A DNA stretch of 64,000 nucleotides from Cyclobacteriaceae bacterium (GTDB lineage Bacteria; Bacteroidota; Bacteroidia; Cytophagales; Cyclobacteriaceae): NCBI GenBank assembly GCA_025055435.1, contig JANWWN010000002.1, positions 47,383 through 111,382 of the forward strand. The letters run 5' to 3'. Below the pieces are notes generated by a model. That model was not told the origin of the DNA, did not search any database, and saw nothing but the letters and a program-made list of their open reading frames with translations. Shown one piece after another: positions 24,996 to 34,142 of this stretch. The translations under genes were made by a program, and so were the position numbers. Each line of letters opens with the position of its first letter. The stretch's first letter is position 1.

Positions 24996-27179
24996 TTAAT
25001 TTCCCGGATGATATCTTCGTTCTGCGCGTTTCTCTACGTCCGCGCGGTAAAATGCCACGTCTTTAAATTGAATATCAGCATACCGTTGTGCCTGATCGGT
25101 AAAATGCGGCGAGGCCGGATCTCCGCTCTGCCCGCCCGCAAGAATGCTTTTTGCGCGCACGTTGTCCCCAAACTCCACTACAGCTACGAAACTGTTACCA
25201 TATGAACCGTACAGTTTTTTGGTGTTGGTTACGCCGCGTGCACCGTAAGAAGCCAAAGCGCCCCAGTTACCCGAGGCCAGACCAATAGCTATACTGGGCT
25301 GGTTGTCGTCAAATTTCTGTTCGATTTCTCCGGTCAGGCGCTGAAAGCGATTCACTTCGCCCCACGGCATGGCCCATGTTCCGAAGTCTTCTTTTAAACG
25401 GTTTACCACATCTGTCAGAATCGTTAAACGGAATTCGGCAGTTGTTTGGGTGCCCAGCTGAATGAGCCGATGCATAGGTGACTGTCCTTCGCTTCGCGGC
25501 CCTTCGGCAAGCAGGCGGGAAGCATAAAAATGAGCAAGCGTCATGGCAACCGATTTTTTGGATGTGCGGAAATCCCATTTGCCAAGTGTGTCTATCACCG
25601 GTTTCAAATGTGCGAACGACCGATTTCCTATCTTAAAAGCTTCGAGCAGACCGGGAACAAGGTATTCGAAAGCCGGAAGCTGTGGATCGTAAGCGAGTTC
25701 GATTAGTTTATCCAGATTAATGTTGCGTTGCCCGGTGAGTATTCGCACGGCATGGATGCCGCGGAAATTTTCCGGATCGGGGGCCATATACACCGGGTAG
25801 TTTTCTTTTTTCGGACTGTATTCCAATGCGCTGGTGAAAGGCGTGGAATTACAGTTTTGTATCCATCCGTTAGCCGGATTTATGACCTGTACGGTTTCGT
25901 TTACTTCGTGCAGCCCCTGCCAATCGGTTGCCGGATTACTGCCATCAACCGGTTTGCTGTAATCGAAAGAAGAACTTCTTCGCGGTATAAAGTTGCCATG
26001 AAAGTAAGCAATGTTTCCATCGGCATCGGCATATACCGTGTTATTGGATGAATTGGTGCGTAGATTCAGTACTTTCTTAAACTCTTCCAGCGAAGCCGTC
26101 TTCATGCGTTTGTAGGATTGTTCCAATGCCCGCACCGGATCCCACAACATGGCGGTGGCAACCCAGGCCGTGTCTATGGCATGTGTTATAGGGCCATGAT
26201 GGGTGCGGTAAATGGTAAACGTTTTTGTGAACACCGAATCACCTTCGCGGTAGCTTAGCGTTATGGGTTTTTCAATTACGGGCCGCCATTCAGTACCGTA
26301 TTTGTAATGGAGTTTTCCATCGTGTAAGGCGGTGGTTTCAATAAATTCGTCCATCACATCCGTGCCCGAGCTGGTGTGCATCCAGCCGTTTTTCTCATTA
26401 AACCCCTGATAGATGAAGAACTGTCCCCAGGTAACCGCACCATAGGCGTTGAGGCCTTCTTCGCTTACTACATGAATTTCACCACGGAAATAGAAGGAGG
26501 TGTGCGGGTTGATGAGCAGCATGGCCTTACCGGATTCGGTAACCTTACCCGACAGCGCAATGCCGTTGCTTCCCGAAGGTTCGGCCCATACAGGTTGATT
26601 CACATCGGCTAACGCAGTATGATTCGATTGGTTTTTTTCATAAAAATCTTTCAACCTGTTTACGGAAATGTTTTCGATGTTACCACCAATTGAACCTTCG
26701 CTGAAGTACAATGGCATCCATGGCTCAAATCGCGTAAGCAGTTTCGGTTTAACTTCCGGGTGGGTGTGCAGGTAGTAGTTAATGCCATCGGCCCATGCTT
26801 CGCATAATGTTTTTAGCCAATCCGGAGCATTTTTAAAAGATTCCTGTGCTTCATCAATTGTCATGAAAAGACGGGCACGCAAATCGTTATAGAGAAATTT
26901 TTCACCTTCTGCTTCGGCCAGTCGCCCGATGGCCGCCAGGTAATTTCGCTCGATTCGTTTAAAGTCGTCTTCACATTGTGCGTAAATCATTCCAAAAACC
27001 GCATCGGCATCGGACTTACCATAAACATGGGGTACTCCAAAATCATCGCGAATGATTTCCACCCGGGAGGCACGTCGTTGCCATCGTTCGGTTTCGCTTT
27101 CCGAGCAGGCAATCAAAAGCAGGGATAAGAAAAAAGATTGAGCAACGAGTTGAAAGAGATGTTGGTAGAGTTTGTACAT
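24996..27179 (-). CDS. Penicillin acylase family lipoprotein (Ntn hydrolase)
   Basis: 727 residues from the ATG at 27179; a TTG seven codons upstream is less likely. The lipobox SLLLIAC gives a lipidated Cys at about residue 25. The family opening VEIIRDDFGVPHVYGKSDADAVFGMIYAQ follows. The Ntn nucleophile is the Ser of PSGSNGIALSG (about residue 204 from this Met), the site where the precursor is cleaved into two chains. Substrates may be beta-lactams, acyl-homoserine lactones or other N-acyl compounds; none can be chosen here. The usual GSNxW Trp is replaced by Gly-Ile, as in some distant homologues. It is the first gene of an operon with the DUF885 gene. Confidence 0.87.
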   Translation of the reverse strand: MYKLYQHLFQLVAQSFFLSLLLIACSESETERWQRRASRVEIIRDDFGVPHVYGKSDADAVFGMIYAQCEDDFKRIERNYLAAIGRLAEAEGEKFLYNDLRARLFMTIDEAQESFKNAPDWLKTLCEAWADGINYYLHTHPEVKPKLLTRFEPWMPLYFSEGSIGGNIENISVNRLKDFYEKNQSNHTALADVNQPVWAEPSGSNGIALSGKVTESGKAMLLINPHTSFYFRGEIHVVSEEGLNAYGAVTWGQFFIYQGFNEKNGWMHTSSGTDVMDEFIETTALHDGKLHYKYGTEWRPVIEKPITLSYREGDSVFTKTFTIYRTHHGPITHAIDTAWVATAMLWDPVRALEQSYKRMKTASLEEFKKVLNLRTNSSNNTVYADADGNIAYFHGNFIPRRSSSFDYSKPVDGSNPATDWQGLHEVNETVQVINPANGWIQNCNSTPFTSALEYSPKKENYPVYMAPDPENFRGIHAVRILTGQRNINLDKLIELAYDPQLPAFEYLVPGLLEAFKIGNRSFAHLKPVIDTLGKWDFRTSKKSVAMTLAHFYASRLLAEGPRSEGQSPMHRLIQLGTQTTAEFRLTILTDVVNRLKEDFGTWAMPWGEVNRFQRLTGEIEQKFDDNQPSIAIGLASGNWGALASYGARGVTNTKKLYGSYGNSFVAVVEFGDNVRAKSILAGGQSGDPASPHFTDQAQRYADIQFKDVAFYRADVEKRAERRYHPGN

Positions 27180-27216
27180 AAGCCTGAACGCCCTTCGCAA
27201 TTAAAAACCTTTATTT

Positions 27217-27245
27217 TTTGTTTTAGTACCGTCCACGTATTTTTG
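27217..27245 (+). promoter_or_regulatory. Promoter of the DksA-like gene
   Basis: TTTG at 27217-27220, a 17-base spacer, and TATTTTTG at 27238-27245 form a near-ideal Bacteroidota -33/-7 pair, 23 bases before the ATG. A GGAGG at 27258-27262, unusual in this phylum, sits five bases before the start. Confidence 0.6.
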
Positions 27246-27267
27246 CCCATCTTTCACGGAGGGGTCT

Positions 27268-27900
27268 ATGGCAAAAGCAAAAAAATCGGCAAAGGCAGCA
27301 AAAAAAGCCGCTGCTAAAACTAAATCGGCGAAGAAGACTGTAGCAAAAAAAGCTAAGTCAACAGCTAAATCAACCAAAGGTAAAGCAGCGGCTAAGAAAA
27401 AGTTAGCAGCACCGCGCAAGCCGGAAACCCAGCCGGTATCACGTCCTGCCACTCCTACCTTTCCGAATACACCCGCTCAGCGTCCGGTGGCCTATCCGTC
27501 CAAAGCAACCAGTGCACGCGAAGACAAAACGCGTTACTCGGAGGAGGAATTAAAGGAATTTGAAAAGCTCATCCTGGAAAAACTCGAGAAGGCCCGCGCA
27601 GAATATCGCATTCTGAAAGAGACGCTCAACCGCAATAACGATGAGGGCACCGATGCCACATCGGGCGGTAACACCAAGGTTTTGGAAGACGGTGCCGAAA
27701 CAGCAGAGAAGGAAAACCTGAGCCAGCTGGCGGCCCGGCAACAGAAGTACATCATGAACCTGGAAAATGCATTGGTGCGCATTAAGAACGGAACGTATGG
27801 CATCTGCACGGTTACCGGAAAACTGATACCTAAAGAGCGCCTGCTGGCGGTGCCGCACACCACGCAGTCGATTGAAGCCAAGATGATGCAAACCGATTAA
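27268..27900 (+). CDS. DksA/TraR-like protein with a lysine/alanine-rich histone-like tail
   Basis: 210 residues. The first about 50 are almost only Lys, Ala, Ser and Thr (AKKAAAKTKSAKKTVAKKAK-like), resembling the tail of histone H1. A Pro-rich linker follows to about residue 80. Residues about 90-200 are the DksA/TraR helical hairpin (YSEEELKEFEKLILEKLEKARAEYRILKE) and the degenerate finger region (GTYGICTVTGKLIPKERLLAVPHT). Only one Cys remains of the four zinc Cys, so no zinc finger can form. DksA modulates RNA polymerase with ppGpp; here the basic tail suggests added DNA binding. It has its own promoter and is followed 14 bases later by scpB. Confidence 0.85.
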   Translation: MAKAKKSAKAAKKAAAKTKSAKKTVAKKAKSTAKSTKGKAAAKKKLAAPRKPETQPVSRPATPTFPNTPAQRPVAYPSKATSAREDKTRYSEEELKEFEKLILEKLEKARAEYRILKETLNRNNDEGTDATSGGNTKVLEDGAETAEKENLSQLAARQQKYIMNLENALVRIKNGTYGICTVTGKLIPKERLLAVPHTTQSIEAKMMQTD

Positions 27901-27914
27901 ACCATACGGTTGGC

Positions 27915-28499
27915 ATGGACTTTTTACAAAACCACATTGAAGCGCTGATTTTTTGCTCGCCCGTTCCGATAAAAATTGCGGACATCCGGGCTTGCCTTTC
28001 GGAAATGTTCAACGCCGAAGTACCTGAAGAGGATATTGTAAGTGCCATTCGGCGGATAGATGAAAAATATCAGTCGGATGAATATGCTTTTCAGTTGTAT
28101 CGGGCAGCCGGAGGCTACCAGTTCCTAACCAAGCCGGCCTACCAGGCCAGCATCAGCATTTTGCTGAAACAGCAATCCAAAAAGCGTCTTTCCACTTCCG
28201 CCATGGAAACGCTTTCCATTATCGCATATAAGCAACCGATATCGAAACCGGAAATAGAAGCCATTCGCGGTGTGAACTGCGACTATGCCATTCATAAACT
28301 GCTGGAAAAAGGATTGATCGAAATCACCGGCAAATCCGATAGCATCGGCCGTCCGTTGTTATATGGCACGTCGCAGAAGTTTATGGAATATTTCGGCATA
28401 AATGATTTGTCGGAGTTGCCCGTGCCGAAAGACTTCAGCAACGAACCCAATACCATCGGTGAAGATGCCGATCTAAAAGAACCCGATGCGCAAACGTAA
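27915..28499 (+). CDS. scpB: Segregation and condensation protein ScpB
   Basis: 194 residues, usual length. Two winged-helix domains are visible, including the signature STSAMETLSIIAYKQPISKPEIEAIRGV near residues 95-120 and the GRPLLYGTSQKFMEYFGI segment near 145-160. ScpB dimers bind ScpA as kleisin partners of SMC for chromosome organisation. scpA is not adjacent. The 3' end overlaps the pseudouridine synthase start by 14 bases. Confidence 0.95.
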   Translation: MDFLQNHIEALIFCSPVPIKIADIRACLSEMFNAEVPEEDIVSAIRRIDEKYQSDEYAFQLYRAAGGYQFLTKPAYQASISILLKQQSKKRLSTSAMETLSIIAYKQPISKPEIEAIRGVNCDYAIHKLLEKGLIEITGKSDSIGRPLLYGTSQKFMEYFGINDLSELPVPKDFSNEPNTIGEDADLKEPDAQT

Positions 28500-29316
28500 A
28501 ACCCATCAGCGCGCCACCTCTGCACGCAAACATCATCAGCCTGAGCGCAACAAATCTTCTGTAAAAACCAGAAAGGACGGAACGCCGGCAAACTCTTCTA
28601 CTTCACAGAATACCATCCGACTGAACCGCTTTATTGCCAACAGCGGTGTATGTTCCCGGCGCGAAGCCGATAACCTGATTGCCATGGGCCTGATTTCGGT
28701 TAACGGTAAGGTGGTAACCGAAATGGGTTACAAAGTAAAGCCCGGCGATGTGGTGCGTTATGAAAACCGCATACTCCGCGCCGAAAAACCGGTGTATATC
28801 CTGTTGAATAAACCGAAGGGGTACCTTACTACTACCAACGATCCGCAGGAGCGGAAAACAGTAATGCAACTAATCGGCAATGCGGTAAAGGAGCGCATCT
28901 ATCCGGTAGGTCGGCTCGATCGAAACACCACAGGTATTTTGTTGCTTACCAATGATGGCGAGCTGGCTGATAAGCTTTCACATCCTTCCTACAAGGTTAA
29001 AAAGGTGTATAAAGTGGAACTGAACCGGCCACTTACCAGGGCTGACTTCGAACGCATACTGGAGGGTATTGATCTGGAAGAAGGACGGGCACGAGTGGAC
29101 AACCTGGCCATCATTTCGGAAGACCGCAAAACCATAGGGCTGGAATTGCATATTGGCTGGAACCGTGTTGTGAGAAGAATTTTCGAAGCCTTGGACTACG
29201 AAGTCGTGAAACTGGACCGAACGCTGTATGCCGGCCTGGATAAAAAAGATTTGCCGCGCGGTAAGTGGCGTTTTTTAACCAAGGAGGAAATAATCAGGCT
29301 GAAACACCTGAGGTAG
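28486..29316 (+). CDS. rluB: Pseudouridine synthase, RsuA/RluB type
   Basis: 276 residues. A basic, low-complexity N-terminal extension spans about residues 1-45. The S4 RNA-binding domain follows (RLNRFIANSGVCSRREADNLIAMGLISVNG, about 45-75). The catalytic motif GRLDRNTTGILLLTNDG has the nucleophilic Asp near residue 147. It converts uridine to pseudouridine in 23S (RluB-like) or 16S (RsuA-like) rRNA; RluB is the usual call for this Bacteroidota context beside scpB. Its start lies inside the end of scpB, implying translational coupling. Confidence 0.88.
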   Translation: MRKRKTHQRATSARKHHQPERNKSSVKTRKDGTPANSSTSQNTIRLNRFIANSGVCSRREADNLIAMGLISVNGKVVTEMGYKVKPGDVVRYENRILRAEKPVYILLNKPKGYLTTTNDPQERKTVMQLIGNAVKERIYPVGRLDRNTTGILLLTNDGELADKLSHPSYKVKKVYKVELNRPLTRADFERILEGIDLEEGRARVDNLAIISEDRKTIGLELHIGWNRVVRRIFEALDYEVVKLDRTLYAGLDKKDLPRGKWRFLTKEEIIRLKHLR

Positions 29317-29319
29317 AAG

Positions 29320-29392
29320 TGGTGACGGGCAGAATCGAACTGCCGACACAAGGATTTTCAGTCCTTTGCTCTACCAACTGAGCTACGTCACC
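29320..29392 (-). tRNA. tRNA-Phe (GAA)
   Basis: 73 bases on the minus strand. The acceptor stem GGTGACG/CGTCACC has discriminator A. The D-arm contains AGCTCAGTTGGTAGAGCA, the anticodon stem AAGGA/TCCTT holds loop CTGAAAA with anticodon GAA, and the T-arm contains GTTCGATTC. The genomic 3' CCA is not encoded. It lies four bases after the convergent pseudouridine synthase gene. Confidence 0.96.
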
Positions 29393-29495
29393 GGAAATCA
29401 ACCCGCCTTTAGCGAGGGGCACAAAAGTAGGTAAATTTATATTCGGTGCAAAACCATCAGCTTGGTGCCACTGTTCAGAAAATGTATTTTTAGGC

Positions 29496-30800
29496 ATGAT
29501 CCAACAGATACTGTTCCTGCTTACTTTACTGGGCTTCGCCATCATTCTGCGCAAGCGAATCGTTCAGATAAGCCGTACCATCCGGTTAGGAAGAGATGTG
29601 AAAATCGATGGGCCCACGTCCCGTCGTTTCCGAAACATGCTGCTTGTCGCGTTCGGTCAGAAGAAAATGTTCAGCCGTTTCATTCCGGCTTTTTTCCATT
29701 TCCTTATATACATCGGCTTTTTAGTCATCAACATAGAGGCACTGGAGTTCATTATTGACGGTCTGGCCGGAACACACCGCATTTTTGCGCCTTATCTGGG
29801 CGGCTTTTATACCGTACTGATGAATGTTTTTGAATTTCTCGCGGTTGCCGTGCTCGTTGCCTGTGTAGTCTTTCTGATAAGAAGAAATGTGCTGAAGCTG
29901 CCGCGTTTCTGGTCGGCCGAGATGACGGCCTGGCCCCGACTGGACGCCAACATCATTCTCATAACTGAGATTGTTTTAATGCTGGCCATTCTGAAAATGA
30001 ATGCTGCCGATCAGATTTTACAACATCGCGAACCGCAACATTATCCTTCTACCGGAAAACTGATGTTCAGCAGCATCCTGATTCCGGTTCTCGAAGGGTA
30101 CTCCACATCATTTCTCATTTTTGTCGAGCGTTTTGCCTGGTGGTTTCATATTATCGGCATTCTGGCATTTGCCGTGTACATTACTTATTCCAAGCACCTG
30201 CATATATTCATGGCATTTCCTAACACCTGGTTTGCACGACTACAGCCTGCCGGCTACATCAGCAATATGCCGGTGGTAACCCGCGAGGTAAAATCCATGC
30301 TCGGACTACCAATCGAAGAACCGGGCACGAATGAACCACCCGGAAGATTCGGCGCAAAAGATGTAAACGATTTACCCTGGACCAGCTTAATGGCGGCTTA
30401 TGCCTGTACCGAATGCGGACGCTGCACATCGGAGTGCCCGGCCAACATCACAGGCAAAAAACTTTCTCCGCGAAAGATTATGATGGATACGCGCGATCGT
30501 CTGGAAGAGGTGGGGCGCAATTTGCAAAATGGGGGGAATGGTTTGGATGACGGTAAATCGCTGTTAGACCACTACATTACCCGAGAAGAAATCAATGCCT
30601 GCACAAGTTGCAACGCATGCGTGGAGGCCTGTCCGGTGCTGATAAACCCATTGGAAATTATACTTGAATTGCGTCGTTATGTGGTTATGGAAGAGTCGGG
30701 GGCGCCCGCTTCGTGGAACGCCATGTTCCAAAACCTCGAAACCAATTTTGCGCCCTGGAAATTTTCGGCTGCCGACCGCTTTAACTGGGCCAAAGATTAA
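29496..30800 (+). CDS. Membrane-bound Fe-S oxidoreductase subunit (HdrC/NarI-like N-terminus, two 4Fe-4S clusters)
   Basis: 434 residues. Several hydrophobic helices in the first about 240 residues (FLLTLLGFAIILRK, FFHFLIYIGFLVINI, VAVLVACVVFLI, FHIIGILAFAVYITY) resemble a cytochrome-b/NarI-like quinone module. The C-terminal part has two ferredoxin motifs, CTECGRCTSECP at about residues 303-314 and CTSCNACVEACP at about 369-380. The gene 18 bases downstream encodes the matching CCG-domain subunit. Together they look like a quinone-linked heterodisulfide-reductase-type or ETF-quinone oxidoreductase-type complex. The electron donor is not known. Confidence 0.85.
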   Translation: MIQQILFLLTLLGFAIILRKRIVQISRTIRLGRDVKIDGPTSRRFRNMLLVAFGQKKMFSRFIPAFFHFLIYIGFLVINIEALEFIIDGLAGTHRIFAPYLGGFYTVLMNVFEFLAVAVLVACVVFLIRRNVLKLPRFWSAEMTAWPRLDANIILITEIVLMLAILKMNAADQILQHREPQHYPSTGKLMFSSILIPVLEGYSTSFLIFVERFAWWFHIIGILAFAVYITYSKHLHIFMAFPNTWFARLQPAGYISNMPVVTREVKSMLGLPIEEPGTNEPPGRFGAKDVNDLPWTSLMAAYACTECGRCTSECPANITGKKLSPRKIMMDTRDRLEEVGRNLQNGGNGLDDGKSLLDHYITREEINACTSCNACVEACPVLINPLEIILELRRYVVMEESGAPASWNAMFQNLETNFAPWKFSAADRFNWAKD

Positions 30801-30817
30801 TTAAAGACAGAGCAATC

Positions 30818-31603
30818 ATGAACATACCAACACTTAGTGAACTAACAGCCCGTGGCGAAACACCCGAAATACTTTTCTGGGTGGGCTGTGCCGGCTCGTA
30901 CGACGATCGCTATAAGCGTGTTACCCGAGCTTTTGCCAAAATTTTAATTGCAGCCGAAATAAAATTTGCCGTGCTGGGGCCGGAAGAATCGTGTACCGGT
31001 GATCCGGCACGCAGAGCCGGTAATGAATTTTTATTTCAGATGCAGGCCATGAACAACATTCAGATACTGAACGGTTACGGTGTGAAAAAAATCGTTACGG
31101 CCTGCCCGCATTGCTTCAACACATTGAAAAACGAATATCCCGAACTCGGTGGACATTATGAGGTAATCCATCACTCTGAATTTCTGCAGCAGCTCATTAA
31201 TGAAGGACGAATAAAATTAACTGATACAACGGCATACAAAGGAAAGAAAATCACTTATCACGATTCATGCTACCTGGGCCGGGCCAACGGTGTGTATGAA
31301 GCCCCGCGTGCCGTTATTGAAGCGCTTGATGCCGACCTTGCGGAAATGAAACGATCCAAAACCCGCGGGTTGTGCTGCGGTGCCGGAGGCGCCCAGATGT
31401 TTAAAGATGCGGAAAAAGGAAACAAGGAAATCAATATCGAACGAACCGAAGAGGCCCTCAACACCGGAGCCCAAACCATTGCCGTTGCCTGCCCGTTCTG
31501 CATGACGATGATGACTGATGGGGTAAAAGCAAAAGAAAAGGAACAACAGATAAAAGTAAAAGACCTGGCCGAACTAATAGCCGAAGCGCAGGGTTTAGCT
31601 TGA
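30818..31603 (+). CDS. CCG-domain Fe-S oxidoreductase subunit (HdrB/GlcF-like)
   Basis: 261 residues with two cysteine-rich CCG domains. The first spans FWVGCAGSYDDRY to VTACPHCFNTLKNEYPELG. The second spans YHDSCYLGRANGVYEAPR to RGLCCGAGGAQMF and VACPFCMTMMTDG. These Cys patterns bind an unusual 4Fe-4S cluster or form a thiol centre in HdrB, GlcF and LutA relatives. It follows the membrane Fe-S subunit gene directly. The substrate is undetermined. Confidence 0.88.
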   Translation: MNIPTLSELTARGETPEILFWVGCAGSYDDRYKRVTRAFAKILIAAEIKFAVLGPEESCTGDPARRAGNEFLFQMQAMNNIQILNGYGVKKIVTACPHCFNTLKNEYPELGGHYEVIHHSEFLQQLINEGRIKLTDTTAYKGKKITYHDSCYLGRANGVYEAPRAVIEALDADLAEMKRSKTRGLCCGAGGAQMFKDAEKGNKEINIERTEEALNTGAQTIAVACPFCMTMMTDGVKAKEKEQQIKVKDLAELIAEAQGLA

Positions 31604-31624
31604 TGTGTATAAGGTAGAGAAAGC

Positions 31625-32119
31625 ATGTTCGTACCGTTAGAAACACTTCCGGAAAATGCAAGGGTGTGGATTTATCCGCTGAGCCGTGACCTGAATGAAG
31701 TGGAAAAAAGTCAGGCAGAAAACAAGCTCCGGCAGTTTGTCAGTTCATGGAAGGCCCACGGGCATGATCTGCGCGCTTCGTTTAAGTTACTACAAAACAG
31801 ATTCATTGTTTTAGCAGCCGATGAATTGCATCATGCACCCAGTGGGTGTTCGATAGACGCATCGGTACATGCCGTAAAAGAAATTGTAGCTACCCTTGGC
31901 GTTGACCTGGCCAGCCGAGGACAAGTATTCTTTGTCCAGAGCAATACGATTAACCCGGTTTCCGTTGGTCAATTAAGAAAGGACCTTGAAGCGGGAAAGT
32001 GGAATGCCGATTCACTTGTTTTTGATGCCTCGGTAACCACACTTGGCGAGTTGGAACGCAATCCCGTTCCTGCCAGCCAAACCTGGCTTGCTCGTTACTT
32101 TGAACGGCTTTCGGTTTGA
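31625..32119 (+). CDS. Conserved Bacteroidota protein (database name 'ABC transporter ATPase', misleading)
   Basis: 164 residues, soluble, no signal peptide. The family opens with FVPLETLPENARVWIYPLSRDLN and contains SWKAHGHDLRASFKLLQNRFIVLAADE and SGCSIDASVHAVKEIVATLGVDL. Homologues are commonly named 'ABC transporter ATPase' in databases, but I see no Walker A or signature motif, so the name is not supported. It follows the Fe-S gene by 21 bases and is probably co-transcribed. Its function is unknown; a redox accessory role is inferred only from position. Confidence 0.75.
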   Translation: MFVPLETLPENARVWIYPLSRDLNEVEKSQAENKLRQFVSSWKAHGHDLRASFKLLQNRFIVLAADELHHAPSGCSIDASVHAVKEIVATLGVDLASRGQVFFVQSNTINPVSVGQLRKDLEAGKWNADSLVFDASVTTLGELERNPVPASQTWLARYFERLSV

Positions 32120-32150
32120 TTTTCGTAGTTTTAACCGATTTTTAGAAATC

Positions 32151-34142
32151 ATGCGGCCAATTGCACTAATTACCTTGTTCCTGCTGGCTGCCTGCAGTGT
32201 TGAACGAAAGGCACAAAAAGCTTTTCTGCGCGGAGAATATCAGGAGGTAATCGAGGCGTTGTCGTCAAAAAAAATCTCCGATGCCGGTAAGGCCAACTAC
32301 CTCATTGCCGAATCCTACCGGTTGTCGAATCGCATCAAACAGGCCGAACCTTATTATGCCAAAGCCGGAGGCCGCGGCGTTGACCGTGATTCCGTTCAGT
32401 TCTTCTACGCCCAATCGCTGAAAGCCAATGCCAAATACGATGACGCAAGAAAACAACTGGATGAACTGATTAAGCGAACATCCAATGAGGCATTAAGAAA
32501 CCGGGCCCAGTTGGAATACAACGGCCTTGCCTATTTGGAAAAACTGCGCGAAAAGCCCAGTTACTACCGCATTAAAAACCTTGAAACGTTAAACACAGCT
32601 CAGAGTGAGTACAATCCGGTATTTCTGAATAACGAATTGTATTTTACCTCTTCGCGTGGTAACGGCAAGTTGTATGCAGCCACGGGAACACCCTTTACCA
32701 GCTTATATAAGGTGGCCAGCCGTGGTGCCATTGTGGATATAGCTACTGTGGCTCCGCTTCCTTCATTTATCAATATGCCCAATGTTAACAACGGATGCGT
32801 AACCTTTAGTCCGGATGGCCGCATCATGGTGTTTGCACGAGGCAACACCGGAAAACGCAAAGGCGGAGATGATGTGGATTTATACATATCACGCTTTCGC
32901 AATGGCCAGTGGACCGAACCGCAGATTATAACAGGAGGCGTAAATACACCCGATTTCTGGGATTCAACCCCGGCTTTCAGTCCCGATGGCCGCACGTTGT
33001 ATTTTGCTTCGAACAGAAAGGGCGGATTTGGAGGCACCGATTTGTATTCTGCTCAGATGGACTCGCGCGGGCGGTTTTCGCGCGTGCGCAACCTCGGCCC
33101 CGAAATCAACACACCGGGTAACGAGATGTTTCCTTATATGGCCGAAGACGGCAAATTGTACTTTGCTTCAGATGGGCATCCCGGTTTTGGCGGACTGGAT
33201 TTGTTTGTAGTTAAGCGATCCGGAGGAAGAACTGTTATTGATAACCTCGGAGAACCTGTAAATTCTACTGGTGATGATTTCGGTATTTTCCTGTTCCGGC
33301 CCGATCGCGGATTTTTTACCTCGAACCGCGAAGGAGGCAAGGGCGATGACGATATTTACACCTTTGTTAATGAAGACCCCGATTTGAAAGTAGTGAACTA
33401 CTACCTGGCCGGCATCACCTATACGCCGGATAAAGAAGGCAAACTCCAGATTCTTCCCAACACCAAAGTTTCACTGATTGACAACAAAGGCGATGTGATG
33501 CAAGACTACGTTACCGGAAATGACGGTAAGTTTCTGTTTCGCGTTTACGAAAATGAAGATTACACCCTCATCGGCGAATCGGAAGGATATCTTACCAAGC
33601 GTCAGGCCTACACTACGAAAGGCAAAGGCGTTGATCCGCGAACGTTAAAAGAGCTGGTCACCAACATTACCTTCGACACCATCGTTGTGCTGGATAAAAT
33701 CGAAATCAACAAAATTTTTGTGTTGGAGAACATTTACTATGATTTCAATAAATACGATATCAATCCGGCTGCAGCCCGCGAACTCGATAAGCTTGCGCAG
33801 ATTCTGATCGATAATCCCGAAATCAAAATCGAACTCAGTTCACATACCGACAGCGTAGATACTGAAGAGTACAACATGTGGTTATCACAAAAACGTGCCG
33901 AATCGGCCGTAAATTATCTGGTGAGGAAAGGCATTTCACCCGACCGTATGATTGCGAAAGGATATGGCGAATCGCGGCCGATAGCCCGAAATACCAATCC
34001 GGATGGCACTGATAACCCGGCAGGGCGCGCAAGGAACCGCAGAACAGAATTCAAAATCCTGGAGGTAGGTGTTATTCCCAAACCGCTCGAGGATGAGGAG
34101 TTTGATGAAGATAAATACTTCAGAAAAAAAGACGGGCAGTAG
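32151..34142 (+). CDS. OmpA-family lipoprotein with TPR, beta-propeller and carboxypeptidase-regulatory domains (PorE-like)
   Basis: 663 residues from the ATG at 32151; the frame is open 108 bases further upstream into the previous gene. The lipobox LLAAC puts the lipidated Cys near residue 13. TPR-like helices follow to about residue 130. WD40-like PD40 blades span about 135-395 (FSPDGRIMVFARGN, FSPDGRTLYFASNRKGGFGGTDLY, FTSNREGGKGDDDIY). A carboxypeptidase regulatory-like domain lies at about 405-500. A C-terminal OmpA peptidoglycan-binding domain follows (IYYDFNKYDINPAAARELDKLA, SHTDSVDTEEYNMWLSQKRAESAV). This order is that of PorE, a T9SS component anchoring to peptidoglycan. Confidence 0.85.
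   Translation: MRPIALITLFLLAACSVERKAQKAFLRGEYQEVIEALSSKKISDAGKANYLIAESYRLSNRIKQAEPYYAKAGGRGVDRDSVQFFYAQSLKANAKYDDARKQLDELIKRTSNEALRNRAQLEYNGLAYLEKLREKPSYYRIKNLETLNTAQSEYNPVFLNNELYFTSSRGNGKLYAATGTPFTSLYKVASRGAIVDIATVAPLPSFINMPNVNNGCVTFSPDGRIMVFARGNTGKRKGGDDVDLYISRFRNGQWTEPQIITGGVNTPDFWDSTPAFSPDGRTLYFASNRKGGFGGTDLYSAQMDSRGRFSRVRNLGPEINTPGNEMFPYMAEDGKLYFASDGHPGFGGLDLFVVKRSGGRTVIDNLGEPVNSTGDDFGIFLFRPDRGFFTSNREGGKGDDDIYTFVNEDPDLKVVNYYLAGITYTPDKEGKLQILPNTKVSLIDNKGDVMQDYVTGNDGKFLFRVYENEDYTLIGESEGYLTKRQAYTTKGKGVDPRTLKELVTNITFDTIVVLDKIEINKIFVLENIYYDFNKYDINPAAARELDKLAQILIDNPEIKIELSSHTDSVDTEEYNMWLSQKRAESAVNYLVRKGISPDRMIAKGYGESRPIARNTNPDGTDNPAGRARNRRTEFKILEVGVIPKPLEDEEFDEDKYFRKKDGQ

Noticed and set aside
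27285-27410. Low-complexity A/G-rich DNA that might be a repeat element.
   Set aside because: It is in frame with the DksA-like gene and codes for its Lys/Ala-rich tail.
31625-32119. Gene labelled in databases as 'ABC transporter ATPase'.
   Set aside because: No Walker A, Walker B or signature motif; kept as conserved protein of unknown function.
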